The notes below the pieces were generated by a model. It had not been told where the DNA came from, made no database searches, and saw nothing but the letters and a program-made list of their open reading frames with translations. Below, one piece after another: positions 24,326 through 35,911 of a DNA stretch of 64,000 nt; position 1 is the stretch's first letter, and each line of letters opens with the position of its first letter. Made by a program: the position numbers and the translations under genes. Origin of the DNA: Coniella vitis (taxonomy: Eukaryota > Ascomycota > Sordariomycetes > Diaporthales > Schizoparmaceae); the NCBI GenBank assembly GCA_011317545.1, contig WUJK01000014.1:496001-560000 (forward strand). Reading direction: 5' to 3'.

Positions 24326-25547
24326 GCGGTTCAAGACTCTGTGATGCTCTGGTTATGCCACCCCATCGCCTACTTCTCTCAAGCTGCATCTCTCAAAAAA
24401 AGGCAGAAGAAGGACGGCAGACGGGTAACCAAGCCGAAAGGAGGTGCAACCTGTCAGTGTCCATCAATCTACCTGACACTCCGGATCTGCAGATCCACAG
24501 CAAAGACAGAAGTCTCGTTCATTGAAAGCAAAAAAAGAGAGGAACGTACACAGAGCAACGTGCATACACACCGACTACCTATCTAGGTGTGTACTGGACA
24601 TGATAGAGACAGACCCCCGCCCACTACATACATAGTAACGCTGAAAGCAGTGGAAGCTCTCTATTTTTAAACAATGTGTATGATGGGATGATGGGAACGA
24701 TGGATTGTAAGAGATGATGCGCAAGAGACAACAGACTCGGAAGGACAGCCAACTTGCGCCAAACAGGCAGAGCGAGTATACCATGCTGTGTACTTGTTGT
24801 ATAATTCGTCTGATGCTCGGGATCCATAGCCTGGCCTCGCGCATATATACTTGCTGCCGCCGAGAGTTTGAAAGAGCGCCGGCTATCCCGTGTGGTCGGT
24901 CTGCCGAGCCCTGCAAAGCACCCTTGCGTCGCGCCCGGGCGGACTCGCGACGTAACAAGTGCGATCCCTTTCGGCTCGGAGCTGTTTATTACATAGTACA
25001 CTGGAAAGAAGAGAAGAGAAGGACGATCAATATCGTCTCGGCAGAGAACAGCTGACTGGACAAAACAGGAAAGATGTGGAAACACAGATAAAGAGGGTCG
25101 GAATCCAAAAGGCGCGCAACCAGCGCTTCCAAGAGTGGGCCACGCAATGAGCGGCTCGTCCTCGCAGACTCGGGGCCTCGTCAACGCGGCTACTGTTTTG
25201 TGTGATAGTCATGGTTCCATACACGCGTACCTCGGTAGTCAGCAAAGAGCGAGCAAGTTTAGGCCAGCTGCTACTAGGTACATGACTTTGTTTTCAAGCA
25301 GTCTGTGTGCTCAAGGTCATTGTTACCGGCCATGTATACTTCATTCATGCTGTACTAGTATAATATTATAATGAAGCCGATACAGACTATCGAATACATA
25401 GTAGAGGGGGACAGCAAATGACAACAGGTTGATCAATCATACCAAAAAAAAAAGGCGCGCGAGATACATCCCCCAACCATGACTTTTTATGCTCACTTGC
25501 ACCGTTTATCCTGCGGACCCCTCTGTCTCTCACTCTCTCTTTCTCTG

Positions 25548-25575
25548 AAAAAAAAAAAAAAAAAAAAAAAAAAAA
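25548..25575 (+). repeat. Poly-A run, 28 bases
   Basis: An uninterrupted A run directly after a CT-rich stretch (TCTCTCACTCTCTCTTTCTC). Confidence 0.85.
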
Positions 25576-27985
25576 TAGAGTCCTCCTGCAGTACGACCTT
25601 TGATGCAGTGCCAAGCTGCAGGCACCATATTACTCGCGGGAGCCAATCATGTCTCACAGCAGCCAGATGGGAGGTGATCTGAAACGCCCAGCGCCCGTTA
25701 CTAAGAAAAAAGAAAAAGAAAAAGAGTCAGCACATACGCAGCGCGGCTCGGCTCCTGCAACAAGCAGCAGAGAGCCCACTCACACATCATGGCATGTGCA
25801 AGGGGACAAAAGAAGGACTTGGAGGATGGTCAGAGCCAAGGACAGAATCTATTGTCCTTGTGCTAAACGCAGTCCATCCGTCGATCCGCTCGCCCTGTTG
25901 GCCCCCAAGCTCTTCATCAGATGAACGGCGTCAACATCTCATCGGATGTCAGGACTGAGTGCAGTACGAGTGTACATGTACCTATGTATGGGAGTATTTT
26001 GGTGTCTTGCATTGCGCCCCCCCTCCCCCAAACAAAACAATAAAGGAACGTTGGCTGCTTGCCTCTTGTATCCTGGTGTGTGTGTGTGCGAAGCATCAGT
26101 GGACTCGAATGTCAATCAGCCACCCATCGAGTTGCCAACTGCTCTGCCGCCCAAGGGCTGGGCGCTGATGCTGGAACAACCGTATGGAAACGCCATTTTG
26201 GGGGCTCTGCAGTCAGAACGGGGGCTGCGCCGCGCTAAGCTCTCAGATCCTCCCACATATGCAGAGAAGCAAGAAAGGAAGTACGTAAGTACCTGCTAAG
26301 ATCCCCAGGCAGTGGAAAGGGTACCAGGCTGCACCAATCCAACCCCCTAGGCAGGTCAGCAGATATCCAAAAGCCAATACTGCAGCAAATCCAGTGTTTC
26401 TTTTTTGGGTGGCGCATTGATTTGGACCTCTATCCATCAGCCACCATCCAGTGCGGCTTTCGAACCCGGCCTCAATCTGTAACGATCGAGTGCTAGTGGA
26501 CGTCTGTACTATGGCAATATCCATAAGACACAGTACAAACAAGCTACGATGTTTCCGTAGAGTGCTATCCACTTTGTTTGAGGTGCCTATTTTTATCTCT
26601 AAACGTGTCCCCCCCCTTTTTTGGGAGGGGGTTCTAGAGCAAGATATAGTGACAGCGTCACAAGGACAGAATAGAAGGAGGGCACGATTGTAGCAACTTC
26701 ATTCTAGGATTATGGAATACCTGGCCATGTGCGCGTTTGTATGAACAAATCCAAAAAAGAGCCACAATCTCACCGCGAAAACCGATATGCCCCAGTGATC
26801 TGAGACACGCGTTGTACTTGATTTGAGAGGAATCAGACCTATAGATGTTTATTTTGGATGCATAGTAGACTTCTAAACAATTGTGTATAATTCTAATGCT
26901 TACTTTGGGGTTCTCACCCGCATGCTGCTCCATGAAAGCGTCAAGTCAGCCAGCATCAGCGTAGCAGTCATGCTCCTGGAGGCTCATTAGTGGTCGATCT
27001 GCTACCGGTTGCTCGGCAATGTGCGAGCTTCCGTAGGCGGTCCAAATACAGAGTGAAAACGATGTCTCTTGCTATCTCGACTGGCTACTGAGCGGCTGGC
27101 ATCGACGCGTGTACATAGACTTGCAAGTCGGACAGCCGGTTACTAAGTTGAGAATTCCTTAAGGACTGTTGTGCGTCTCTGTGCGGACGTGGGCTTCACT
27201 GGGCGGTCAGTATGCTCCGCTTGATTCCTCGGCCTGTTTGTGTATGATGGTTTCTCTTCACAGCACTCAAGTGCCAATTACTATCGCGGATGACTTGGCC
27301 ACGCTCGAGACTACTAGGTACGTAAGTGCTTGTACTATTTAATAGGACCACTATAGTACGTAGGCAGACGCCAGGGGTTTCTGGTTGCCAAGCGCCAACG
27401 GCTCCACGCCCCCTTCCATCCGCCCCGCGTGGCCTTGACCTTTTCCTCCCTGATTTTCAAGGTCGTAGCCCTTGGGCTGCCGGGGAGAAGGTGGTGCGAG
27501 GATGTGCTGATTTCTGCGACCTCAGGCATGCAACTTGCTGCCATGGCTGTCTTTTCAATACTGCCTATGTATCTAGAGAGGCTAGTGTACCAGAGCACAA
27601 TGAAGTACCCATGTACTGTGTAGCTACATAGTACTAGCCAAGTCGATGCTTCCTTTAACGGAGCTGGGGAGTACAATAGTACCACAGTAACTGCCGAATT
27701 GTGCAGGACCCCATCGAATACTACTGCAACCCCCCGTGCTATGTTACAGGTCCTCAGCCTTACCAGGTTTGGCCTATTGTCCATTTCTGGGTTTAGCGCC
27801 TTCGTCACCACCGTGTCGGTGGCCATCCATCTGCCCATCTCGAACCGATTCTCGCTTTACCGCCTTGTGTGCGCAAACCACCTTGTCTCGCAACCTGTCT
27901 CTACAACGGCTGGGCTTTCCTGCCTGAGCCTGCCAAACCGCCCCTCGACCCTTCACCACCCCCAGCGCCAAACCCCCCATACGCG

Positions 27986-28000
27986 ATGCCATGGCTCTAA
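27986..28000 (+). promoter_or_regulatory. Four-codon upstream ORF overlapping the main start
   Basis: ATG CCA TGG CTC TAA (MPWL-stop) begins 5 bases before the chosen start at 27991 and ends inside the main frame. If the message starts upstream, ribosomes would meet this ATG first and could lower or gate translation of the main frame. Confidence 0.5.
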
Positions 28001-29388
28001 GCCCAAAAGGCCCGGCCAGGCACACGGTCATTCTCGTCGCTGTCCTGCTCCTGCTTGGCTGGTTTCTCGCCCTGTACTCCCGAGCTGATCTCTTGACTGC
28101 CACTCCTGTACGTTGAGCGTGTGTGCCGTCTCGAACTGGCTAACAGAAATGTCTCGGCTCGCTCCCGTCTTCTCCCTCTCACTTCTGTCACTGTACACGA
28201 GGCGCGACCTCGACGCTTCATTCCTCACCCATCCTCGCAAACCACAAAACCACGACTGTGGCTGACAAGCAACCCTCCCAATAGACACACGTCGCAACCA
28301 TCATCGCCGACTATGACACCGCCGAGGCCCTTGCGGTCGACCCAGCCGTCGCGGCACCACCACAGCCGCCGTTGTCGACCGAAACCGCCGCCGCTGCTGC
28401 TGCCAAAAAGCCAAAGAACCCGTACATTACCCAAGGCCAGCTGAACCCGTCCGGCCGACCCCTCGAGGGCCCCCTCTCGCCTCCTGCCGACGACCCATGG
28501 CGCACCCTCGTCCTGTACGCCTTCTCCGACACGCCTGGCGCGCGCGAGAACCTCGCCTACTTCCTCCACCACGGCCTCCACTCCGCCGCCGACTTCATCT
28601 TCATCATGAACGGCGTCGACAACGAAACCGTTGCCTCCCTCCAAATCCCCCAGGGCGCCTCCAACATCCGCACCGTTTCTCGCCCCTCCACCTGCTTCGA
28701 CCTCGGCGCCTACGGCGAAATCCTCCGCTCCAAGGAACAATCCACGCGCGCGGGATGGGGCGCCCTGCGCATCCCCCTCTGGCAGCGCTACAAGCGCTTC
28801 ATCATGCTTAACTCGTCCGTCCGGGGCCCCTTCCTCCCACACTGGGGCCAGGGCGCCTGCTGGTCGGACCTGTTTGCGCAGCGCATTACTATCGACACCA
28901 AACTCGTCGGCCTCACTGCCAACTGCTGGCCCTTCTTCCACGTGCAAGCCGACGTCTGGGCGACCGATTTCGTCGGCATGGAGCTCCTCATTCACTCGCC
29001 TCCGCCTCTCAACGAAAACTCAACCGTCGACAACTTTGCAGATTGGTATGCCCCCGTGGGCCTCGCAGATTGCTACCCTGATTTGAGCCGCGCCGTGCAC
29101 GCTGAGCTCGGCGCCACGCGCGTGATGCTCGAGGCTGGGTACAAAGTGGACCTCATGATGAGCGCGTTCCATGGCATTGCGAACTACAGCAGCGTGTGTG
29201 ACCCGCAGGCGCACGGGGATTTGATGTTCAAGGATAAATACTTTGGGACAAATGTGCACCCGTACGAAACCATTTTTGCAAAGACAAACCGCGAGGTGGA
29301 CCGGGTCATGCTGGATCGGCTGACTGAGTGGCATTGGAACAGCGGCTGGCGGAGCTGGGATGCGTGTGGTGGTTTTTCGAGGTGGTAA
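27991..29388 (+). CDS. Type II membrane protein, RgpF/rhamnan-synthesis-like putative glycosyltransferase
   Basis: Exons 27991-28107 and 28285-29388 give 406 aa; GTACGT...AATAG joins LLTATP|THVATIIADYD in phase 0. One signal anchor lies at about residues 12-30 (HTVILVAVLLLLGWFLALYS), then a Pro/Ala-rich stem, then a lumenal domain from about 95 starting WRTLVLYAFSDTPGARENL. Conserved-looking segments are FIFIMNG, TCFDLGAYGEIL, YKRFIMLNSSVRGPFLP, and a Cys-containing C-terminus. The D-x-G-A-Y and LNSSVRGP elements recall the RgpF family (rhamnan synthesis F) and related fungal Golgi proteins. This is a family-level resemblance only: donor sugar and acceptor are unknown, and no activity is proven. 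The 4-codon uORF at 27986 overlaps the start. Confidence 0.75.
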
Positions 29389-30383
29389 AGTGGTAAAAAA
29401 GCTTTACGCTGCCGATTGCCAACAACTTCGAGGGTCGAGTCGAGGTTGGGGAAAAAGATAAAAAAAAACATTGACGGAGAAATAGCTCATGTATATGATT
29501 GGAGGGCGGGTTTAAAAAAAATTGTACATATATATTTGTGATAGACCTTGGATCTCTCTCTCTCTCTCTTTCCTCGTTTCTTTTTTGTTATAATACAAAT
29601 GACAATGGTTAAAATGATGTAAGTTATCAAAACAAGGTGTGGGCTTTCAAACTTGCGAAAGAGGCTCTTTGAGAAAAGGATAAGACTGTAGCAGATAAGT
29701 TCAAAAACCCCAGGGATGGACACATCAGAAGAGGAATGTAATTGTAGATTCTTTCTCAAAAATGTACTGTTCTGGGATGGTGCTCGGTTTTTCTTAGTTA
29801 TTTATACAGCAGAGAGGGTAGGACGCTACCAAGTCAAAAGGCTTCTTTCTTGTTGCGTTTTTTTCCTGCTCGCGAGGTGCTAGCAATCCAGCGGCAATTA
29901 GGCAGGGCATTCAAAATCGAGAAGACAGCGTTTCTCTCTCTTTTTTTTTTTTCTTTTCTTTTTTTCTCACGTATATTATCTTGAACAGTCAACGAGGACT
30001 TGTTGAAAGGTGATTTTTTGTTGTTTAGTCTACTTTTGCTTTGTCTGATTTTCGATTTGACTGGTTTGAGTTATTGACTCTTAACGATTTCCCTTAATCC
30101 GTTTGATAGCCCTGATCGCTTCCTTGTGTGATAGATCGTATCTTGAGATCTTTGGCGCTTTATTGCAACATCAGTATAGCCTGATTGCGAGTGCAAGCAT
30201 GCGAGGGCATAGAACAACCTGAACTCAAGCAGGCGGCTCGCTTCTACATCTAGCAGGCTCTTTGACTACACACCAGTCGCGGTGGGCTCTAGAGCTTCCT
30301 CATAGCTTTGCAGATGATATAGTATGGGCAACCCTCTTCAGTAGTACTGACAGAAGGACATACTACGCACCTCATACTCGCCG
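29389..30383. other. Convergent 3' intergenic region
   Basis: It contains the 3' UTRs of the RgpF-like gene and the HTD2-like gene. It is T-rich, with a CT microsatellite near 29550 and T11 near 29942. No gene was seen. Confidence 0.6.
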
Positions 30384-31756
30384 TCACTCAACCACCGCTG
30401 TGCCCTTGACGCACAACCCCCCGGTCGGCCCAACTATCCACACATCCCACTTCTTGCCTCCCTTCGTACCAGCACGCACACAGACCTTGAGTTCCTCATT
30501 GACATATACAGGCGCCAGGTTGCGGTAGTCGAGCGACCTGATGCTGTCGACAGCAGAAGACTCTGGCGCATTTGAGGAGGAACCTTGCTGTTGCTGCTGC
30601 TGACTTTGCAACAGTGCGCCTCGAAGACCGGTAAACAAGAGCGTCAGGAGTAAAGGCCCGTGGACGAGCAAGTCGCGGTAGCCTTCAACGTGGCGGCAGT
30701 GCTGGCGGTCAAGGTGGATAGCGTGGGCGTTGAAAGTCAGCGCGCTAAAGCGGAAAAGGAGGGCGGATGTGGGCGTGAAGGAGAAGGTATATGTCGGTTC
30801 GTATGAAGGCGCTAGAAAGAATGGATTAGCTTTTGCCTCATCTTCATCATCATCATCTCTGAACGGGACCTTTTCCATTTGCTTGAGGGCCTGCGCCAAA
30901 TAAACAGGAGGCATTCAAAAGAGTGCATGGCAAAAGACCTACCTCGGATCACTCGCCTCTCGCCATCCTCCGCATCCCGTTTCGCTTCCTGGGCCGACTT
31001 GGGTGTCATGAAGCACAACGTACGCCACTCCTCAATCGCCGGCTGGCGCACCGTCTCGCGCACCACCTGACCCATATGACCACCAACATTAAGCTCTTTC
31101 TTCTCCGCGTCAATCACATCTTCCGCTTTCTTTTGGTCAGCTTTCAACCCAACATATTGCCTCCGCACATCAACAAACACCTTTTCCCCAGCACCGGGCA
31201 TGCTCCCCGTCCCTGCGTCCCAATTGGGCGGTACGCCCTTGATGCGCACATCTTCAATCGTCTCAAGACACAGTGCAGAGCCACCGTCGAGCGTAAGCTG
31301 GGACTGCCATCCCGGGTGGAAAACCACGCTACCGCCAGCCCAAACGCGGCGGGTGAAGGGTGGGCCAGGAGCGTGGGCTTCGTCTGTGCCGTCGGGAAGG
31401 AGGGCGGCGGTTGGGTGCGCGGGGGGGAAGTAAACCAGGTGGTAGCCTTGTGGGAGTGGCTTTGCTGCTGCGGGCGAGGATAAAGACGGGGCTTGGGTGT
31501 GGTGATGGTGATGGTGATGATGAACGTTGGGAAAGAGGTTGTCGCCCAGGGACACGGAGAGCAGGTTTGCGTTGGTCGGGGCCAGGTCGTCGAGGTGGAT
31601 GGCGGAAGGGCGGTTGATGAGCTCGTACTGGATGTTGGAGAAGGTCGCGGGCTTGGTGGTGATGGAGCGCTTAGAGGCGGCAGAGGTGAAGGAGGATGTG
31701 ATGGGGCGCCATGTTGCGCGCAGGTGGGAGAGGGCGGTCATGGTGGCATTCCGCAA
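30384..31756 (-). CDS. Mitochondrial 3-hydroxyacyl-thioester dehydratase, HTD2-like (MaoC hotdog fold)
   Basis: Predicted dehydratase of mitochondrial type II fatty-acid synthesis, acting on 3-hydroxyacyl-ACP. The N-terminus after MTALSHLRATWRPITSSF is basic and Ser/Thr-rich, like a mitochondrial presequence. The second exon has the hotdog signature LLFRFSALTFNAHAIHLD and then YRDLLVHGPLLLTLLF, characteristic of HTD2 and mesaconyl-CoA hydratase relatives. The first exon ends near 30953, and the second is 30890-30384. The obvious GTAGGT donor at 30942 leaves the frame wrong with the GCGCAG acceptor; a weaker GTGATC donor at 30952 restores it (62-bp intron, ERR|ALKQMEK), giving 436 aa. A second ATG lies at 31741. 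Odd: an eight-histidine run near residue 80 and a Gln run near the end. Confidence 0.8.
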
Positions 31757-32893
31757 ACAGCAGGAAGTGTTGTTGGAGAAAAGCCCCCTTCTTGGGGATG
31801 AAATAGAGACAGACGGAAGGAGCGCAAACCGGAATGATGTCAGTTGGAAGTTGCCTTGGGTAAGTACCTTTTCCTCTTGAGTACCTGCGTATGTTATGTA
31901 TGTGATGCTATTGCCGAGCGTTTGAGCTGCGGATATTCTACATATACAATACTACTTGAAATGGTCAGCATAATCTACTTGTTTTGTTCATCCCAATTAG
32001 TTTTGATATCTGACATCAACGTTTGTGCATTGTTTCTACTATGGTTCTATCCGCAGCGAACAGTTTGGAGGGCTGCGAAGATACTTGGCGGTACGGTACA
32101 GTTATCCAGGATGCTTTAGCACGTTGTTCCCACTAACCCCACTGTTGATTGCATTACATACTAGAGTAGTACAGCTATTGGGGTCGAGGTTGTGACGCAG
32201 TGTTCTAGACAAACCGTGATGCTACTATGTACTACTTAGTATGTATGTAGTGACTTTCTAAAGTACATCTTACAGTTCCCAGGTTCCTTGTGGTGGTCCC
32301 CAGAATCCATATCCTGTCAATAGTAGGAAGGCAAGAAACATGTGCTGCACGGACAGTGCAATTTCTCCAAAGTGCCCTTGAACCAGCAGTGCGCATGAGT
32401 AGCACTTCCTGCACCAGTAGTGCCAAACACTCGCGGTGGTTGGATACGTGGAGGCGCGTATCGAGCCAAGGTGCTCTCAAAAGTAGAGGGGCGCTAACAA
32501 TTGCGTGTCACAGAGCCCCGCCATGCCAGGGCCAGGTGCAGCTGCGGCCAATCACAAGGCTCAATTCGCTCAGCAAAGCCCCCAACTACAGTGCTGGGCA
32601 GGGGCCCCCAGAGCTCCCCCTCTCCTCCAGGGCCCTCCCTCAGCGCAATCGGTCGAGCGACAGCTCACCTCCCACTTTTTCAAGCTTACTGCCAGTGTTT
32701 CGGCATATTTGGCTTGATACTGACACGGCACGCTGCGCGCAATCCTCCCAAGCAGCGGTCAGGGCGCAGCTTGCCTATTTTTATTTTTTTCTTCTTCTTC
32801 TCTGCCTCGTCCCCTCGTCCCCTCCTTCTCTTCCCTTTGTCTCCTCACACAACTTGCTTTGCTAGGTGGCTCCGAGGCACCAGCGTCGTCAAC
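31757..32893. promoter_or_regulatory. Divergent promoter region, HTD2-like gene and C9-methyltransferase
   Basis: 1.1 kb between two lipid genes. It contains a CCAAT box at 32548-32552, a CT-rich tract at about 32777-32845 just before the methyltransferase ATG, and one nonamer at 32223. Confidence 0.45.
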
Positions 32894-34743
32894 ATGTCGA
32901 AACCCGTGAGCACAAACGGCTCCGAGTCCGAGTTCGAGTTTATCGAGACTCCCAAGGCTCCCACTCCTTCTTTTGAGAAGTTCGAGGAGTGTGGCGTGGC
33001 CACTACCTCGGTATGATGCACTCGTCCCGTCCTATGCTGTCCTGTCCTGTTCATTCTTCCAAGATTCGCGATAACAAGCAGAGATACTGACGGCGTGCTC
33101 CCCGTTCCAGTACCCCTCCATCAAGAATGCTCCCCTCCCTGCCGATGGCCCCGGCAGCGACACTTTTTCCCTCTACGCTCTGGCCGCTGTCTTGATTGTG
33201 CCGCCCTACTGGCTGGCTTGGAAGGTTGGTGGCGGCTTCAAGACCACCATCTTCTTGGCTCTCCTGACCTCTCTGCCTCTCCTTGCCGCCTTCTGGCTCG
33301 TTGTCTCTTCCATCAGCCCGCGCAAGAATGAGAAGGTCAAGTTCCCCGGCCGCCCTGTCGAGCACTACCTCACCTTCAAGAAGCCCGAGGACAAGGCCAA
33401 GTACCGTGGCAAGAACAAGATTCCCATGGAGACCTTCCACGAAATGTACTTTGACGGCGATGTCGACTTCAACGGCGACTGCCTTGAGGTCATGGAGTAC
33501 AGACACGACTGGGCCAACTTCCGCTTCACGATCAGCCTGATCAAGTTCTTCTTCTTGGGCATGATTCCCGAGGTCATCATGCACACCCGATCCCAAGGCA
33601 AGTCTACCCCTGGAGCATTCCCTGCTGCAGCTGGATTGCCAAGTGCTAACTCCATCTTTTCCAACAGACGAGGAGCAGGTCCGTGACCACTACGACCGTG
33701 GTGATGACTTTTACGCTTGGTTCCTCGGTCCTCGCATGATCTACACCTCTGGTATCATCTCCGACATCAACAAGGAGGAGAGTCTTGAGGAGCTCCAGGA
33801 CAACAAGCTGGCTATCGTCTGCGAGAAGATTGGCCTCAAGGCAGGCGAGAAGCTCCTGGACATTGGCTGTGGCTGGGGTACGCTGGCCCGTTTTGCCAGT
33901 GTCAACTACGGCGCAAAGGCCACCGGTATTACTCTTGGCCGCAACCAGACTGCTTGGGGCAACAATGCTCTCCGCAAGGTCGACGTCCCTGAAGAGCAGA
34001 GCAAGATTCTGTGCATGGATTACAGAGACATTCCCGTTCCCCAGGGTGGCTACGACAAGATCACTTGTCTCGAGATGGCTGAGCACGTCGGTGTCCGTCA
34101 CTTCTCCAAGTTCCTCACCCAGGTTCACGACATGCTCGACGATGACGGTGTTTTCTTCCTCCAGATTGCCGGTCTCCGCAAGCCCTGGCAGTACGAGGAC
34201 CTCATCTGGGGCCTGTTCATGAACAAGTACATCTTCCCTGGTGCTGATGCCTCTACTCCGCTTGGATGGTTCGTCGACAAGCTCGAGGGTGCTGGCTTCG
34301 AAATCAAGCACATTGACACCATTGGCGTCCACTACTCGGCTACTTTGTGGCGGTGGTACAGAAACTGGATGGCCAACCAGGACAAGGTTGTGGCCAAGTA
34401 CGGCAAGAGATGGTTCCGGGTATGAATTCCCCCCCCCCCTTCCTTTTCCGCCAACTCATGGCAACTGCTGTACAAGAGAGAGAGAGCGCGCGCTAACATT
34501 CTACTTTTCCTTGTTGTCAATCAGATCTGGGAGTACTTCCTTGCTTACTCCACCATCATTTCCCGCCAGGGTGGTGCTACCTGCTACCAGATTACCCTGG
34601 TCAAGAACATCAACTCTACCCACCGTGTTGAGGGTATTGCCAACCACTACGGTCTTTCTGGCGCCTTGTCTGCTGCCAAGTTCGACCTCAAGGCCTGGCA
34701 GGAGGCCAACGCCAGCCTGTTCCCTTCTATCCCTACGCAGTAG
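32894..34743 (+). CDS. Sphingolipid C9-methyltransferase
   Basis: A SAM-dependent enzyme that adds the C9 methyl group to the long-chain base of fungal glucosylceramide, acting at the ER membrane. Exons are 32894-33010, 33111-33597, 33668-34419 and 34525-34743, giving 524 aa. Two membrane helices sit at about 59-77 and 84-107, followed by the cyclopropane-fatty-acid-synthase-like domain: HYDRGDDFYAWFLGPRMIYTSG, SAM motif I LLDIGCGWGTLARFA (about 262-276), CLEMAEHVGVRHF and the C-terminal IWEYFLAYSTIISRQGGATC. All junctions restore the frame. Intron 2 (33598-33667) is of the rare GC-AG class: GCAAGT donor, CAACAG acceptor, rebuilding SQ-D|EEQVRDHYD. Length and domain order are normal for the family. 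Fungi often have two paralogues; which one this is cannot be told here. Confidence 0.95.
34429..34439 (+). repeat. C11 run inside methyltransferase intron 3
   Basis: A C11 run starts nine bases after the GTATGA donor at 34420 and passes into a T/C-rich stretch. Confidence 0.8.
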
Positions 34744-35911
34744 ATGTGGATGGCTGGGCATGGCGAAGAACATCTAGATGCGGGTTGCTCTCAAAAAGGT
34801 GATATGATTGTAACTTGCATTTATATGAGAGGGGTAGGGGATGGAACACGTGCCGGCAAAGGGAGCCGCACTACGACGAAAGGCAGCATGCATAAGCACG
34901 AACCCTGGAAGATGGCAGTCCGAGACTTGCTTCTCCTCCTTGAGGTTTGTTTTTGCTGCTGGACATGCAAAATATCACGTTTTGATGGCATATGGTTACT
35001 ACGGTCTACGAGGGGCATCTTGACGGTGTTTTTCTTTTTGGAGGCTGGCACAGGCTAGATGACTCATGGGCATTTGCACGGATGAGAAACGGTCATCATA
35101 CTGAAACGAGTAGGCGAATGCTAGTACGGAAACGAACAATAAAAATGATAAGAAATGATGGCATTCACTCGGGTCGATTATGAATGGGCGCAGAGGACAG
35201 TCTCATGTGATATCTATACTATGTATACTGACTGTTCAGCCACCCAATTGAAAATGCGGTTGGTTTACCTAAGCATTGGGCAGCGCTTTCGTGTTTGGGA
35301 GTTCGGGTGAGGCTGTTGCAGAGGTACGCTGGGGGAGAGACGCCCAGTGCTGCCAGCTAGGCCACATTGGGCAAGGGTCGACGCAATAGCACCTTGCAAC
35401 AGGGAACGCTCTCCAATTACATGGCTTGGTTGCGCTGCACTGTACTGTGTAGAGCTGCTGCAACCACGACCTGGTTACATGGTACTATGTACAACTCAGT
35501 TCCGCCATACCCAACACCGTCGTCACCCTTTGGCTTTCCGAGGTCATTCATTCATTGCCTTGGCCGCGCGGGTGTATTCTCGGGTTCATTGCAGACTCAC
35601 ACGGCTATTGAGCTCTCGGGTGGCTTGCAATAGTGTTTTTCTTCTTGCTTTGTTTGAGCATTTGATGCTAGTATTTCTTGTTGTTTTGTTATCCCCAGAA
35701 CGGTCGATTAATTACGCCAGATCCACCCCAACCCCAGCTGGCCACTTGGACCACCACCACCACCACCACCACCTTGTCCAGCGCTCGTCTCTTTCAACCC
35801 CTGGACATTTCCAAGTAGCGGTCATTGCTGTACCTCCTTGTCTCCTTGTTTGACGCCTCCGGCGCATCGACGACGGTGACAGCCACAGGCGAATACAGTC
35901 CACTGCCCAAG
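34744..35911. other. Intergenic region, methyltransferase 3' end to PAN1 promoter
   Basis: No gene seen. It holds nonamers at 35217 and 35483 and an ACC/CAC trinucleotide run at 35751-35773. PAN1's 5' UTR lies at the right end. Confidence 0.55.
35751..35773 (+). repeat. (CAC)n microsatellite in PAN1 leader
   Basis: About seven to eight CAC/ACC units, 140 bp upstream of the PAN1 ATG. Confidence 0.8.

Larger units (their letters stand above)
21691..27990. other. Gene-free interval, 6.3 kb
   Basis: It holds the divergent promoters and 5' UTRs of the PUF gene and the RgpF-like gene. No frame has a recognisable domain or splice pattern; frames of up to about 205 codons near 23430-24050 lack family resemblance. 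It contains GA microsatellites, a T39 and an A28 run, a C8-T6 junction at 26609, and exact nonamers at 24629, 24990, 25395 and 27625. Confidence 0.6.

Noticed and set aside
26440..26500. tRNA-like T-arm (GGGTTCGAAAG on the minus strand)
   Set aside because: The B-box match is imperfect and no A box, anticodon arm or acceptor stem can be folded around it.
28225..28995. 256-codon minus-strand frame across the RgpF-like gene
   Set aside because: Shadow; Gly/Val/Glu-rich with no recognised domain, while the plus strand has a signal anchor and a spliced frame.
33051..34332. Two long minus-strand frames across the C9-methyltransferase
   Set aside because: Shadows of the methyltransferase exons.
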